Assembly: GCA_030634715.1 (NCBI GenBank)
Contig: DAOWAG010000081.1
Location: forward strand, 1-6,304
Source of the DNA: Candidatus Aegiribacteria sp.
Lineage (GTDB): Bacteria; Fermentibacterota; Fermentibacteria; Fermentibacterales; Fermentibacteraceae
DNA: 6,304 bases
Direction: 5' to 3'
How positions within the stretch are numbered: position 1 is the stretch's first letter; each line of letters begins with the position of its first letter. The notes under the pieces were generated by a model. It was not told the origin of the DNA. It saw only the letters and a list, made by a program, of their open reading frames with translations, and ran no database searches. Below, in pieces: positions 1 to 6,304 of this stretch. The position numbers were made by a program, and so were the translations under genes.

Positions 1-1
1 A

Positions 2-19
2 TAATATTCGATGGAATAT
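2..19 (+). promoter_or_regulatory. Possible -10 box with overlapping inverted repeat before the pump operon
   Basis: TAATAT at 2-7 is a 4-of-6 match to the -10 consensus. It overlaps a perfect 6-bp inverted repeat, ATATTC at 4-9 and GAATAT at 14-19 with four bases between. A start of transcription near base 14 would give a leader of about 33 bases to the ATG at 47. That is similar in length to the leader inferred for the opposing gene. A repeat at a start site could be a repressor operator. The -35 region would lie outside the window, so this is weak; the repeat itself is certain but short. Confidence 0.22.
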
Positions 20-28
20 CCAGTAATA

Positions 29-35
29 GAGAGGA
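29..35 (+). promoter_or_regulatory. Ribosome binding site deciding the channel gene start
   Basis: GAGAGGA lies 11 bases before the ATG at 47. The spacing is slightly long, but it is the only purine-rich Shine-Dalgarno-like stretch here. The alternative ATG at 11 has only AT-rich sequence before it, and the in-frame ATG at 35 overlaps the site itself. Together with the signal peptide this favours 47. Confidence 0.5.
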
Positions 36-46
36 TGGATAGTCTT

Positions 47-1348
47 ATGAAACTTACAGCAGTATCAATCCTATTATTGATCAGTATTCCTGCTGGCGCG
101 ATAACTCTGCAGGAGGCCATAGATATTGCCCTTGAAAACAGGGGAGATGTGGAATCCGCCTTGATGACGCATGAGAGTGCTGTCTGGAAAAGCAGGAACG
201 CAGATTTCTGGTTCCTGCCCAGTATAAACGGGCAATTCGCTGTCCAGAAGAACTACGACATTCAGGAGATGAGCATTCCGGGAATGAGCAGTATTCCGAT
301 GGGAACCGAGTACACCTCTCTCGCCGGAATCTCGATCAGTGTCCCTCTCTTCGTAGCACAAGGTCCAGCAGGGGCAAGACTGGCGTCCCGTTCAGAAGAT
401 CTCACCATGTATCAGTCCAGTGCAATCAGCATGGACGCGGTTGAGCAGGTAATGAGTGCTTTTTACGGAGTACTCCTCGCGCAGGAAATGTCTGATGTGT
501 CTGAGGAGGCACTCTCAATAGCTGAAGAGGGCTTTGAACTTGCCTCTCTCCGGTATGAAGCCGGTACGATCTCAAGGTTTGAGCTGCTTCAGAGTAGAGT
601 TGCATGGGAAAACAGAATACCGGATATGATCTCAGCAGAGAGTGCTCTTGAAAACGCTAGAGCAGGATTCGCGGTAGCTCTCGGTCAGGATAATGCGAAA
701 GTAGCGTATATTGAAGGACATCTTGGTGATGAACCGCATATCATGTTGCCTGAAACACTGGATGAAGCGCGAGAGCTTATGATGACGCAGAATCCGGATT
801 TGCAGATTGCCGAGCAGATGAGACTGCTGGGTGATGCAGGAGTTGATATGGCGAGAGCAGCATTTTTTCCGAAACTGGTTTTCCAGACAGATCTGAACTA
901 CCAGGCAGCGAGAGATGATATCAGATTTGTAGCAGATGATTACGAAAGGAATCTGACAGCGTCTATCGCATTGCAGATACCCCTGTTCAATGGGTTATCG
1001 GATATCTCAGGATACAATTCCGCTCGAGCTGAGAAGCTTTCAAATGATGCGGTCGCACAGAGCCTTGAACAGGTTGCTGAGCTATCTCTTGTTCTGGCGT
1101 GGAATAATCTTGAAGCGGCTCGTGAGCGTTCCGAGGCAACTGAATCAACTGTTGAGCAGGCTTTTGAGGGTTCAGAAATCGCGACGGTTTCATTTGAAGC
1201 AGGAATGATCACTCGCCTGGAAATGGATCAGGCCTTCCTTGCGCTAACCTCATCCAGAACAAATCACGCATCCTCTCTCTATGAACTGAGGATGGCAGAA
1301 GCTGAATTAATGAGAGTGACAGGAATGATGGAAGGATACATCAGATGA
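47..1348 (+). CDS. TolC-family outer-membrane efflux channel (OMF) of an RND pump
   Basis: Outer-membrane channel of a tripartite efflux pump, predicted to trimerise into a barrel plus periplasmic helical tunnel. With the start at 47 it has 433 residues. A Sec signal peptide covers about residues 1-18 (MKLTAVSILLLISIPAGA) and is followed by ITLQEA, a typical start of the mature OEP domain. There is no cysteine at the cleavage site, so it is not a lipoprotein of the OprM type. The two OEP repeats are visible: TLQEAIDIALEN near residue 20 matches TLDEARELMMTQ near 237, PLF at 100-102 matches PLF at 312-314, and RYEAGTIS (169-176) matches SFEAGMIT (382-389). The last pair are the helix-turn tips that meet the adaptor. 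An in-frame ATG at 11 would add 12 residues, and an in-frame TAA at 2-4 rules out any longer form. I prefer 47 because it puts the signal peptide at the N-terminus and has GAGAGGA upstream. The stop overlaps the adaptor start as ATGA. Family assignment is firm; substrate is unknown. Confidence 0.93.
   Translation: MKLTAVSILLLISIPAGAITLQEAIDIALENRGDVESALMTHESAVWKSRNADFWFLPSINGQFAVQKNYDIQEMSIPGMSSIPMGTEYTSLAGISISVPLFVAQGPAGARLASRSEDLTMYQSSAISMDAVEQVMSAFYGVLLAQEMSDVSEEALSIAEEGFELASLRYEAGTISRFELLQSRVAWENRIPDMISAESALENARAGFAVALGQDNAKVAYIEGHLGDEPHIMLPETLDEARELMMTQNPDLQIAEQMRLLGDAGVDMARAAFFPKLVFQTDLNYQAARDDIRFVADDYERNLTASIALQIPLFNGLSDISGYNSARAEKLSNDAVAQSLEQVAELSLVLAWNNLEAARERSEATESTVEQAFEGSEIATVSFEAGMITRLEMDQAFLALTSSRTNHASSLYELRMAEAELMRVTGMMEGYIR
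1330..1336 (+). promoter_or_regulatory. Ribosome binding site of the adaptor gene, inside the channel gene
   Basis: GGAAGGA ends 8 bases before the ATG at 1345 and sits in the last codons of the channel gene. It confirms the ATGA overlap start and allows re-initiation by ribosomes finishing the channel gene. By contrast the RND start at 2418 has only the weak GGTGA at 2409-2413, so that gene probably relies more on coupling. Confidence 0.65.
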
Positions 1349-2421
1349 AGAAGTTTTTGTATATCGGAGTCCCAATTCTAGTTCTTGCGGGTGTATTCCT
1401 GTTATTAGGACCCAAACCTGCGGAGGAGGAAGAGGATCGTCCAGCAGCTGTTTATGTGCAGGTTGTTCAATTGACGGATATTTCCAGTACTGCATACGCC
1501 AATACCCGCGTGGAAGGGCTTGATGAGGCTCTGATCTACGCGCTTTCACCCGGAAAAGTGGAAGAGGTTCTTGTTTCTGAGGGTGACAGTGTCATTTCGG
1601 GTCAGAGACTTGTCAGATTGAATACTGATCAACAGGCAAGCGCAGGGACAGCCAGCGCATCTGCCGGAATAAGTTCGGCCAGCGCGAATGTTGATAATGC
1701 TGAGAACAACTATGAGAGGCTTCAGTCGCTATTTGAGGCTGGCGCCATCAGTCTCCAGCAGCTTGAAGGAGCGGAGGCCACTCTTGAATCAGCCAGGGCT
1801 CAGCTGAGCCAGGCCAGAGCAAGCTATGCACAGGCAAGGACTGTTAGAGATAATTCCTGGATCACCGCTCCATTCGATGGTCAGGTCGGAAGAATATGGG
1901 CAAGACCGGGCAATTTAGCTGGAAGCACTCCTCTACTCTCCATTTCGAACAATTCCACCATTATCGCCAGGATACTTCTGCCGGAGGAGGATCTTCTCAA
2001 ACTTGAACCGGGGTTACCCGCCTATATCACTGTGAATGCTCTGGATAATGAATCTTTCCCGGGGATTGTTGTATCCGCTTCCTCAACTGTTGATCAGATC
2101 AGCGGGCTTGTTCCTGCTGAAGTCCGATTTGACGATACCGGTGACAGACTCCGTCCAGGTATGACCGGAAGGGTAGCTGTTCTGACTGAAACCGTGGAGA
2201 ACACGATTGCGGTTCCTGAAAGCGTTCTTAGAAGAACTCACACAGGTTACCAGGTTGTTGTAGTCGAGAATGGTCTTGCTGTAATCAGAGATGTCAGCAC
2301 TGGTGTCTACAGTGATGGAATGGTTCAGATAACAGGTGGCCTGGATGCTGGTGACGCTCTCATTATTCAGGGTCATACCATGCTCCAGAACGGTTCAAGA
2401 GTTGAAGTGGTGAATCGATGA
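1345..2421 (+). CDS. RND efflux periplasmic adaptor subunit (membrane fusion protein, HlyD/AcrA type)
   Basis: Periplasmic adaptor linking the RND transporter to the TolC-like channel; 358 residues. One hydrophobic segment at about 4-22 acts as an uncleaved anchor or signal; there is no lipobox cysteine, unlike AcrA. An acidic linker (EEEED, 27-31) follows. The first lipoyl half is at about 65-93 (SPGKVEEVLVSEGDSV), then an alpha-helical hairpin at about 98-168 that is Ala/Ser/Gln-rich. The second lipoyl half is at about 171-201 with ITAPFDGQVG at 173-182. A beta-barrel at about 205-280 ends in LRPGMTGRVAVL, and the membrane-proximal domain runs from about 283 to 358. The hairpin tip has R125, L129 and S136, the R-x3-L-x6-S signature with the spacing of AcrA R128/L132/S139, which marks adaptors working with TolC-like channels. 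The start overlaps the channel stop as ATGA, and GGAAGGA at 1330-1336 is a good ribosome binding site. Confidence 0.95.
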   Translation: MKKFLYIGVPILVLAGVFLLLGPKPAEEEEDRPAAVYVQVVQLTDISSTAYANTRVEGLDEALIYALSPGKVEEVLVSEGDSVISGQRLVRLNTDQQASAGTASASAGISSASANVDNAENNYERLQSLFEAGAISLQQLEGAEATLESARAQLSQARASYAQARTVRDNSWITAPFDGQVGRIWARPGNLAGSTPLLSISNNSTIIARILLPEEDLLKLEPGLPAYITVNALDNESFPGIVVSASSTVDQISGLVPAEVRFDDTGDRLRPGMTGRVAVLTETVENTIAVPESVLRRTHTGYQVVVVENGLAVIRDVSTGVYSDGMVQITGGLDAGDALIIQGHTMLQNGSRVEVVNR

Positions 2422-5400
2422 GCCTTCCAGCACTGTCGGTCAGGAGAAGCGTCGCATTCCTTATGGTTTTCATCGCTCTCCTTGGAACAGGGATATTCGG
2501 ATTGACACAACTCGGTGTCGACATGTACCCGGATATGGAATTCCCGATGATCATGGTGATGAGTGCTATGGATGGCGCTGGACCGGAAGAGATGGAGAAT
2601 CTGGTTACTGACGTTATAGAACAGGCCCTGGCAAGAGTCACTAATGTTAAGGAAGTTTCCTCGCGTTCCCTTACAGGGCTCAGTATCGTTACCGCCGAAT
2701 TTACCTGGGGACACAGTCTGGAACAGGCCGAGACGGATGTACGGAGACAGCTTGACTGGTTTGAAGGATATCTTCCTGAGGATGCGTCCGATCCGCTGGT
2801 TTTCCCGCTCGATCCAAGTATGCAGCCGATAATGTACCTTGGTTTCAACAGTGAGAATCTCAGCGATTTTGATCTCAGGACGATCGTGGAGGAGGAAATA
2901 GAACCTCTTTTCAGCAGACTGGAAGGTGTTGGTTCCGCAGTCACCCAGGGTGGGCGTGTGCGGCAGATCAGAATTGAAGTCGATCCCGCATCTCTTCAGG
3001 AAACTGGTCTGAGCATATCACAGGTCGTCGCAGCGCTACGTATGATCAGGAATAACACTCCCGCGGGATATGTCGACGCAGGCGGAATGAATATGAATAT
3101 CAGGGTCGAATCCGCTTTTCACGATCTGGATGAGATCGAGCAGGTTGTTGTTGGATGGAACGCTGGTTCACCGGTCCTGCTGAGGGATGTTGCGGATGTA
3201 ATCGACGGCGAGGCTGAACTGAAACAGTATGTGCGGTTCAATGGTCGTCCTTCAGTCTCCTGCTTCATCAATAAGAGATCTGACGCGAATACTGTGAATG
3301 TGTGCAGAACGCTCAGGAGCGAACTCGAGGAGATCAGCGAGAATTATGGTGACCTTCTAACACCTGTTGTGCTCTGGGATCAGTCGGAATTCATTGAGCA
3401 GTCGATAAACAATCTGGGAACCACCGCTCTCCAGGCATGCATACTTGCTTTCCTCGTTCTGCTCTTCTTCCTCCGCTCCTGGAAAAGCGCTTCTATAGCC
3501 GGGATATCAATACCGCTTTCAGTTTTCGTAACGTTCGCGATGATGCATTTCACGAATATACAGTTGAACATGATCTCACTTGCCGGGCTTGCGCTGGCAA
3601 TCGGAATGCTGGTGGATAACGCTATTGTCGTGCTTGAGAACATCTTCAGACACAGAGAAAGAGGGGAATCCCCGTGGAATGCCGCGGTAAAGGGCGCCAT
3701 GGAAGTATCCACAGCGATAACCGCTTCGACTCTTACAACACTCGCCGTATTCATTCCGATTCTGTTCGTTCCGGGTATAGCGGGAATGCTATTCAAGGAG
3801 ATGGTGCTGACAATTACGTTCAGCCTGACAATTTCACTTTTCGTAGCGCTCAGTCTTGTCCCGCTGATTACTTCGTGGACGAAGAATCTCATTCGTGATC
3901 ATAAACCGAAGAGTCTGGCAGGCAGGATTGGCACTGTGATCAACAGGCTGGAACTCAATTACACAAAATGGGTAACCTGGGCTGTGAATCACCGGAAGAC
4001 GGTTCTATTCAGCACTCTGGGAATGTTTGTTATTTCCCTCCTGGTTATTGGTCAGCTTCCATCGGATTTCTTTCCTGACTCCGATGATGGAATGTTGAGT
4101 ATCGATCTTGAAAAACCAGTTGGCACAAGCCTCGAGATGACCAATGAGATGCTAAGGGCGCTTGAGGATTCAGTCACTTCGATAATCGCTCCTGAAGATG
4201 CTGTTGCTATCTACGCTTCAGCAGGGCAGGGTGAAGGCGTCATGGCTATGTTCGGCAGCACTGGTTCCAATACGGCCTCAATCTTTGTAAGATTGACGCC
4301 GGCAAGCACACGGAGCACTTCCATGTTCGAGTATCTGGACAGGATCAGAGAGGTTCTTGATCAGATGCCTGGAGTGGAGTACTCAACAGAAGCGGGTATG
4401 AGTCTTCTGTCCGGAGCCGCGATTGAGATTGATCTTTATGGAGATGATCTGAACAGTCTCTACGCGAAGGCCGAGGAGATCAAGGAAGCACTGGGATTAA
4501 TCGAAGGTGTGGTTGATCCGACGACCACAATGGAGGATCTGATTCCTGAATATACTTTCGTGCCGGATCCGGGAAGACTGTCGATGCTTGGATTATCTTC
4601 CTACGCCATCGCGACTGATATCAGTTACGCATTCATGGGATCTAACGCATCGATCTTCAGAGAAGGAGACCGGGAGTACAATATCTTTGTACGCTATCCC
4701 GAGCATTTCCGTGATTCCCGAGAGGATATCGAGTACGCTACCGTTATGGGTAGGCCGTTCACTTCCTTCGGAACGCTGGAGCAGCGGATAGTGTCAAATA
4801 CTGTGACAAGGAAGAATCAGGCCAGGATGGTCACAATATCCTGTGATGTCTCAGGGAGATCGCTCGGAGCGGTAGCTAACGATGTATCGGCCATGATGAA
4901 TAGCCTTGAGCTATCAGAGTTCAGATATGAAATGGGCGGGGAGATGGAGGATCAGCAGGAGACCTTCATGTATCTCGGTATCGCAATACTTGTCGCCGCT
5001 GCGCTTGTCTACATGGTTATGGCAGGGCAATTCGAATCCTTCCTCGAACCGTTCATTATCTTCTTCACTATTCCTCTTGGTTTCATCGGAGTAGTGCTGG
5101 GACTTGTGGTAACAGGCACAACACTTTCAGTTATGGCACTTATAGGTATGCTTATGCTTGTTGGTATAGTGGTAAACAACGGTATAGTGATGATCGATTA
5201 CGCAAATCAGCTCCGAAAAGCGGGTAGGGGAGTGAAGGTAGCCATAGTTGAGGCCTCCACCATCAGAATGAGACCCATCATAATGACAGCGGCTACAACC
5301 ATACTTGCTATGTTCCCCCTTGCGCTGGGTATTGGCGAGGGAGCTGAGAGCTGGGCACCCATGGCGGTCACCGTAATCGGTGGATTGTTTGTCGCCACCG

Positions 5401-5480
5401 CGCTGACCCTGATCGTTGAACCATGTATCTATGTGCTGTTTGGCAGCCGCAAGGTTTTCAGGAACAGAAGAGAAAGCTGA
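2418..5480 (+). CDS. RND-family efflux transporter permease, HAE1-like (AcrB type)
   Basis: Inner-membrane proton-driven exporter, expected to work as a trimer; 1020 residues, close to AcrB (1049). The twofold RND layout is clear. TM1 is at about 11-30, with a large periplasmic region at 31-333. TM2-TM6 lie at about 335-352, 358-376, 386-407, 433-452 and 462-484. TM7 is at about 527-546, a second periplasmic region covers 547-850, and TM8-TM12 lie at about 852-870, 876-898, 903-926, 953-971 and 982-1008. Family marks include GVDMYPDMEFP (33-43), SPVLLRDVADV (251-261), AIGMLVDNAIVVLEN (394-408) and RMRPIIMT (950-957). By alignment from memory, AcrB D407 is D400, R971 is R950 and T978 is T957, but D408 is N401 and K940 is N920. 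This suits an HAE1 subgroup distinct from AcrB, and nothing points to the metal-exporting CusA type. The ATGA overlap with the adaptor and the adjoining channel gene make it a complete pump. Substrate is unknown. Confidence 0.95.
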   Translation: MSLPALSVRRSVAFLMVFIALLGTGIFGLTQLGVDMYPDMEFPMIMVMSAMDGAGPEEMENLVTDVIEQALARVTNVKEVSSRSLTGLSIVTAEFTWGHSLEQAETDVRRQLDWFEGYLPEDASDPLVFPLDPSMQPIMYLGFNSENLSDFDLRTIVEEEIEPLFSRLEGVGSAVTQGGRVRQIRIEVDPASLQETGLSISQVVAALRMIRNNTPAGYVDAGGMNMNIRVESAFHDLDEIEQVVVGWNAGSPVLLRDVADVIDGEAELKQYVRFNGRPSVSCFINKRSDANTVNVCRTLRSELEEISENYGDLLTPVVLWDQSEFIEQSINNLGTTALQACILAFLVLLFFLRSWKSASIAGISIPLSVFVTFAMMHFTNIQLNMISLAGLALAIGMLVDNAIVVLENIFRHRERGESPWNAAVKGAMEVSTAITASTLTTLAVFIPILFVPGIAGMLFKEMVLTITFSLTISLFVALSLVPLITSWTKNLIRDHKPKSLAGRIGTVINRLELNYTKWVTWAVNHRKTVLFSTLGMFVISLLVIGQLPSDFFPDSDDGMLSIDLEKPVGTSLEMTNEMLRALEDSVTSIIAPEDAVAIYASAGQGEGVMAMFGSTGSNTASIFVRLTPASTRSTSMFEYLDRIREVLDQMPGVEYSTEAGMSLLSGAAIEIDLYGDDLNSLYAKAEEIKEALGLIEGVVDPTTTMEDLIPEYTFVPDPGRLSMLGLSSYAIATDISYAFMGSNASIFREGDREYNIFVRYPEHFRDSREDIEYATVMGRPFTSFGTLEQRIVSNTVTRKNQARMVTISCDVSGRSLGAVANDVSAMMNSLELSEFRYEMGGEMEDQQETFMYLGIAILVAAALVYMVMAGQFESFLEPFIIFFTIPLGFIGVVLGLVVTGTTLSVMALIGMLMLVGIVVNNGIVMIDYANQLRKAGRGVKVAIVEASTIRMRPIIMTAATTILAMFPLALGIGEGAESWAPMAVTVIGGLFVATALTLIVEPCIYVLFGSRKVFRNRRES

Positions 5481-5482
5481 TC

Positions 5483-5527
5483 CTGATCTAAATAGGGGAA
5501 GGGCTTCTGCCCTTCCCCGAAGATCAG
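5483..5527. terminator. Two-part hairpin between convergent genes, probable bidirectional terminator
   Basis: An inner perfect 10-bp stem, GGGGAAGGGC (5495-5504) with GCCCTTCCCC (5509-5518), has a TTCT loop. An outer 7-bp stem, CTGATCT (5483-5489) with AGATCAG (5521-5527), encloses it across a small internal loop. It starts 3 bases after the RND stop and lies 17 bases past the stop of the opposing gene. There is no real T-run on the + side. On the - strand the inner stem is followed by TATTTAG, a weak one, so termination may be better for the leftward gene. The 64-base gap holds nothing else. Confidence 0.75.
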
Positions 5528-5544
5528 CAAATTGAATCAGTCGA

Positions 5545-6219
5545 CTAGAAGAGTGTCTTGATGTCAGCCCACGTTGCGGATTCCAGTACAGACATGTGAG
5601 CATAGAAATCCATGAACATATCGGTGCCTTCACCGAATACAACGTCAGATCTCTGCCATACACCGGAACCATCATTGTACCATGTGTAACTGAGGATACC
5701 AGGTGTACCGACAAGGATGAAGCAGTTGTCTGTAACATCAGCCTGGGTTTCGAGCCAGTAATGGACTCCACCTGTAACGTACGGATGTGTATCCGACGCA
5801 TTGATGTCAATGATGGTCTCGTAGATGTCATAGCCCCAGTTTGAATCGCCTGTGAACGAGTTTGTGCAAGGAGCGCTCTCACCCCATACATCTGTTGCAT
5901 TATTGGGATCGGAGTCGCCGGCGTCTTCTGAGAGAACCAGATAGAAATCGGAGCCCATTCCACCGGTCCAGATCATCCAAACGATGATTGAATCAATGTA
6001 GGAGCCTTCGGTAAGTTCGAAATCATCAGCGACCCAGCGGTCGCCGGCACCGTAGTTGCTGTAGCCGTTGATAAGTTCAGCAAAGTCGTAGGTCTGTGAG
6101 TAAATAAGACCATCAATACTGGTTAAGCCATTGCCAGCAGTCTGACGATTGCCAAGATCTGCATCGACTGCAAAGGCAGAAGCTGCCACAATAACAATTG
6201 TAAATACAAACAGTTTCAT
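5545..6219 (-). CDS. Exported acidic, aromatic-rich protein of unknown function
   Basis: I do not recognise a named family. The start at 6219 gives 224 residues. A Sec signal peptide (MKLFVFTIVIVAASAFA, 1-17) is likely cut before VDADLG. The mature chain of about 207 residues has 24 Asp and 9 Glu against 3 Arg and 1 Lys, plus 9 Trp and about 13 Tyr, with alternating patterns typical of a beta-sandwich. The segment RWVADDFELTEGSYIDSIIV (61-80) resembles the 'ADDF' strands of secreted choice-of-anchor/jelly-roll proteins; this is from memory. D102, D104, N106 and D110 are spaced DxDxNxxxD, a possible calcium loop. C118 and C166 could form a disulfide. It ends in ESATWADIKTLF with no transmembrane anchor, so it is probably released or periplasmic. 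An upstream GTG at 6240 would add seven residues, but the ATG at 6219 has the better ribosome site and signal peptide. Nothing but convergent orientation links it to the pump. Confidence 0.85.
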   Translation of the reverse strand: MKLFVFTIVIVAASAFAVDADLGNRQTAGNGLTSIDGLIYSQTYDFAELINGYSNYGAGDRWVADDFELTEGSYIDSIIVWMIWTGGMGSDFYLVLSEDAGDSDPNNATDVWGESAPCTNSFTGDSNWGYDIYETIIDINASDTHPYVTGGVHYWLETQADVTDNCFILVGTPGILSYTWYNDGSGVWQRSDVVFGEGTDMFMDFYAHMSVLESATWADIKTLF

Positions 6220-6225
6220 GATTAA

Positions 6226-6234
6226 CCTTCCCTT
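6226..6234 (-). promoter_or_regulatory. Ribosome binding site of the exported-protein gene
   Basis: On the - strand this reads AAGGGAAGG and ends 6 bases before the ATG at 6219. It is a strong Shine-Dalgarno match, and it lies inside the longer GTG-started frame. This supports 6219 over 6240 as the start. Confidence 0.75.
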
Positions 6235-6260
6235 CACCACTTAACTCTATAACTAAAATA

Positions 6261-6290
6261 ACAATACCAAGGATAGCCCTGTCCTGTCAA
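6261..6290 (-). promoter_or_regulatory. Sigma-70-like promoter of the exported-protein gene (TTGACA, extended -10)
   Basis: Read on the - strand, an exact -35 box TTGACA (6285-6290) is followed after 18 bases by TATTGT (6261-6266), a 4-of-6 -10 box. The bases TGG directly before it make an extended -10 (TGn). Transcription would start near 6254, leaving a leader of about 35 bases with the ribosome site at its end. An imperfect dyad sits in the spacer at 6270-6285. Sigma-factor preferences of the host are unknown, so the match is to the general bacterial consensus. Confidence 0.6.
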
Positions 6291-6304
6291 CGATACTGTT
6301 CCAC

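Noticed and set aside
11..46. Longer N-terminus of the channel protein from the ATG at 11
   Set aside because: It would put 12 extra, partly acidic residues before the signal peptide and has no ribosome binding site upstream. It remains possible but is less likely than 47.
1639..1707. Ser/Ala-rich stretch (adaptor residues 99-120) as a coding repeat or frameshift scar
   Set aside because: The frame stays open and the stretch falls at the start of the adaptor helical hairpin, where Ala/Ser/Gln-rich sequence is normal. It is not a regular tandem repeat at DNA level.
2363..2944. 193-codon antisense frame across the adaptor/transporter junction
   Set aside because: The translation is Ser/Arg-rich low complexity, as expected from antisense reading of the RND coding frame, and it covers a conserved part of the transporter.
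3380..3892. 170-codon antisense frame within the transporter
   Set aside because: It lies opposite the TM2-TM6 coding region. The open frame follows from the codon bias of the real gene, and there is no supporting domain.
2418..5480. Heavy-metal (CusA-type) exporter identity for the RND protein
   Set aside because: There are no methionine clusters or CusA-type TM4 signature, and the overall motifs fit the HAE1 type better.
5127..5963. 278-codon open frame on the - strand spanning the end of the transporter gene, the terminator and part of the exported-protein gene
   Set aside because: It overlaps two well-supported genes, runs through the strong hairpin, and its translation has no signal peptide or recognisable domain. 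It is a shadow frame.
6220..6240. GTG start at 6240 for the exported protein
   Set aside because: The Shine-Dalgarno sequence falls inside this extension and directly serves the ATG at 6219, where a standard signal peptide begins.
1..6304. CRISPR array, tRNA, rRNA, insertion sequence or defence system
   Set aside because: I found no regularly spaced repeats, cloverleaf-like segments, transposase frames or terminal inverted repeats on either strand. Nearly all the DNA is accounted for by the four genes.

Overview
The window carries one complete three-gene operon on the + strand and one complete gene facing it on the - strand. The operon encodes an RND-type tripartite efflux pump: a TolC-family outer-membrane channel, a periplasmic adaptor (membrane fusion protein) and a 1020-residue inner-membrane RND transporter of the hydrophobe/amphiphile (HAE1-like) type. 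It fills positions 47 to 5480. The opposing gene (5545-6219) encodes a small, very acidic, aromatic-rich exported protein of unknown function.

Organism: an outer-membrane channel, a periplasmic adaptor and Sec signal peptides mean a diderm (Gram-negative-type) bacterium. The proteins look like distant homologues of the proteobacterial ones: the RND proton relay differs from AcrB, and the channel gene comes first. The acidic secreted protein with an aromatic-rich beta pattern resembles exported proteins of uncultured phyla near the FCB group (Fermentibacteria-like lineages). This placement is an impression from style, not a database result.

Layout: positions 1-46 hold a short leader with a perfect 6-bp inverted repeat and a ribosome binding site. 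The three pump genes follow with no spacing. Both junctions are ATGA overlaps (1345-1348 and 2418-2421), so the three proteins are probably translationally coupled. Between the convergent genes (5481-5544) lies a strong two-part hairpin that probably ends transcription from both sides. The exported-protein gene then reads leftward from a good sigma-70-like promoter at 6261-6290, with an exact TTGACA and an extended -10 box.

How the parts work together: the RND protein should use proton entry to drive export of an unknown hydrophobic or amphiphilic substrate from the periplasm or inner membrane. The adaptor carries the R-x3-L-x6-S hairpin-tip motif, and the channel carries the matching tip motif twice (Y/F-x-x-G-x-x-S/T). 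This supports a cognate pump built by tip-to-tip contact. No regulator gene is in the window, so the substrate and inducer cannot be read from context. I see no mobile element, RNA gene, CRISPR array or defence system. The most open questions are the exported protein and the altered proton-relay residues of the pump.
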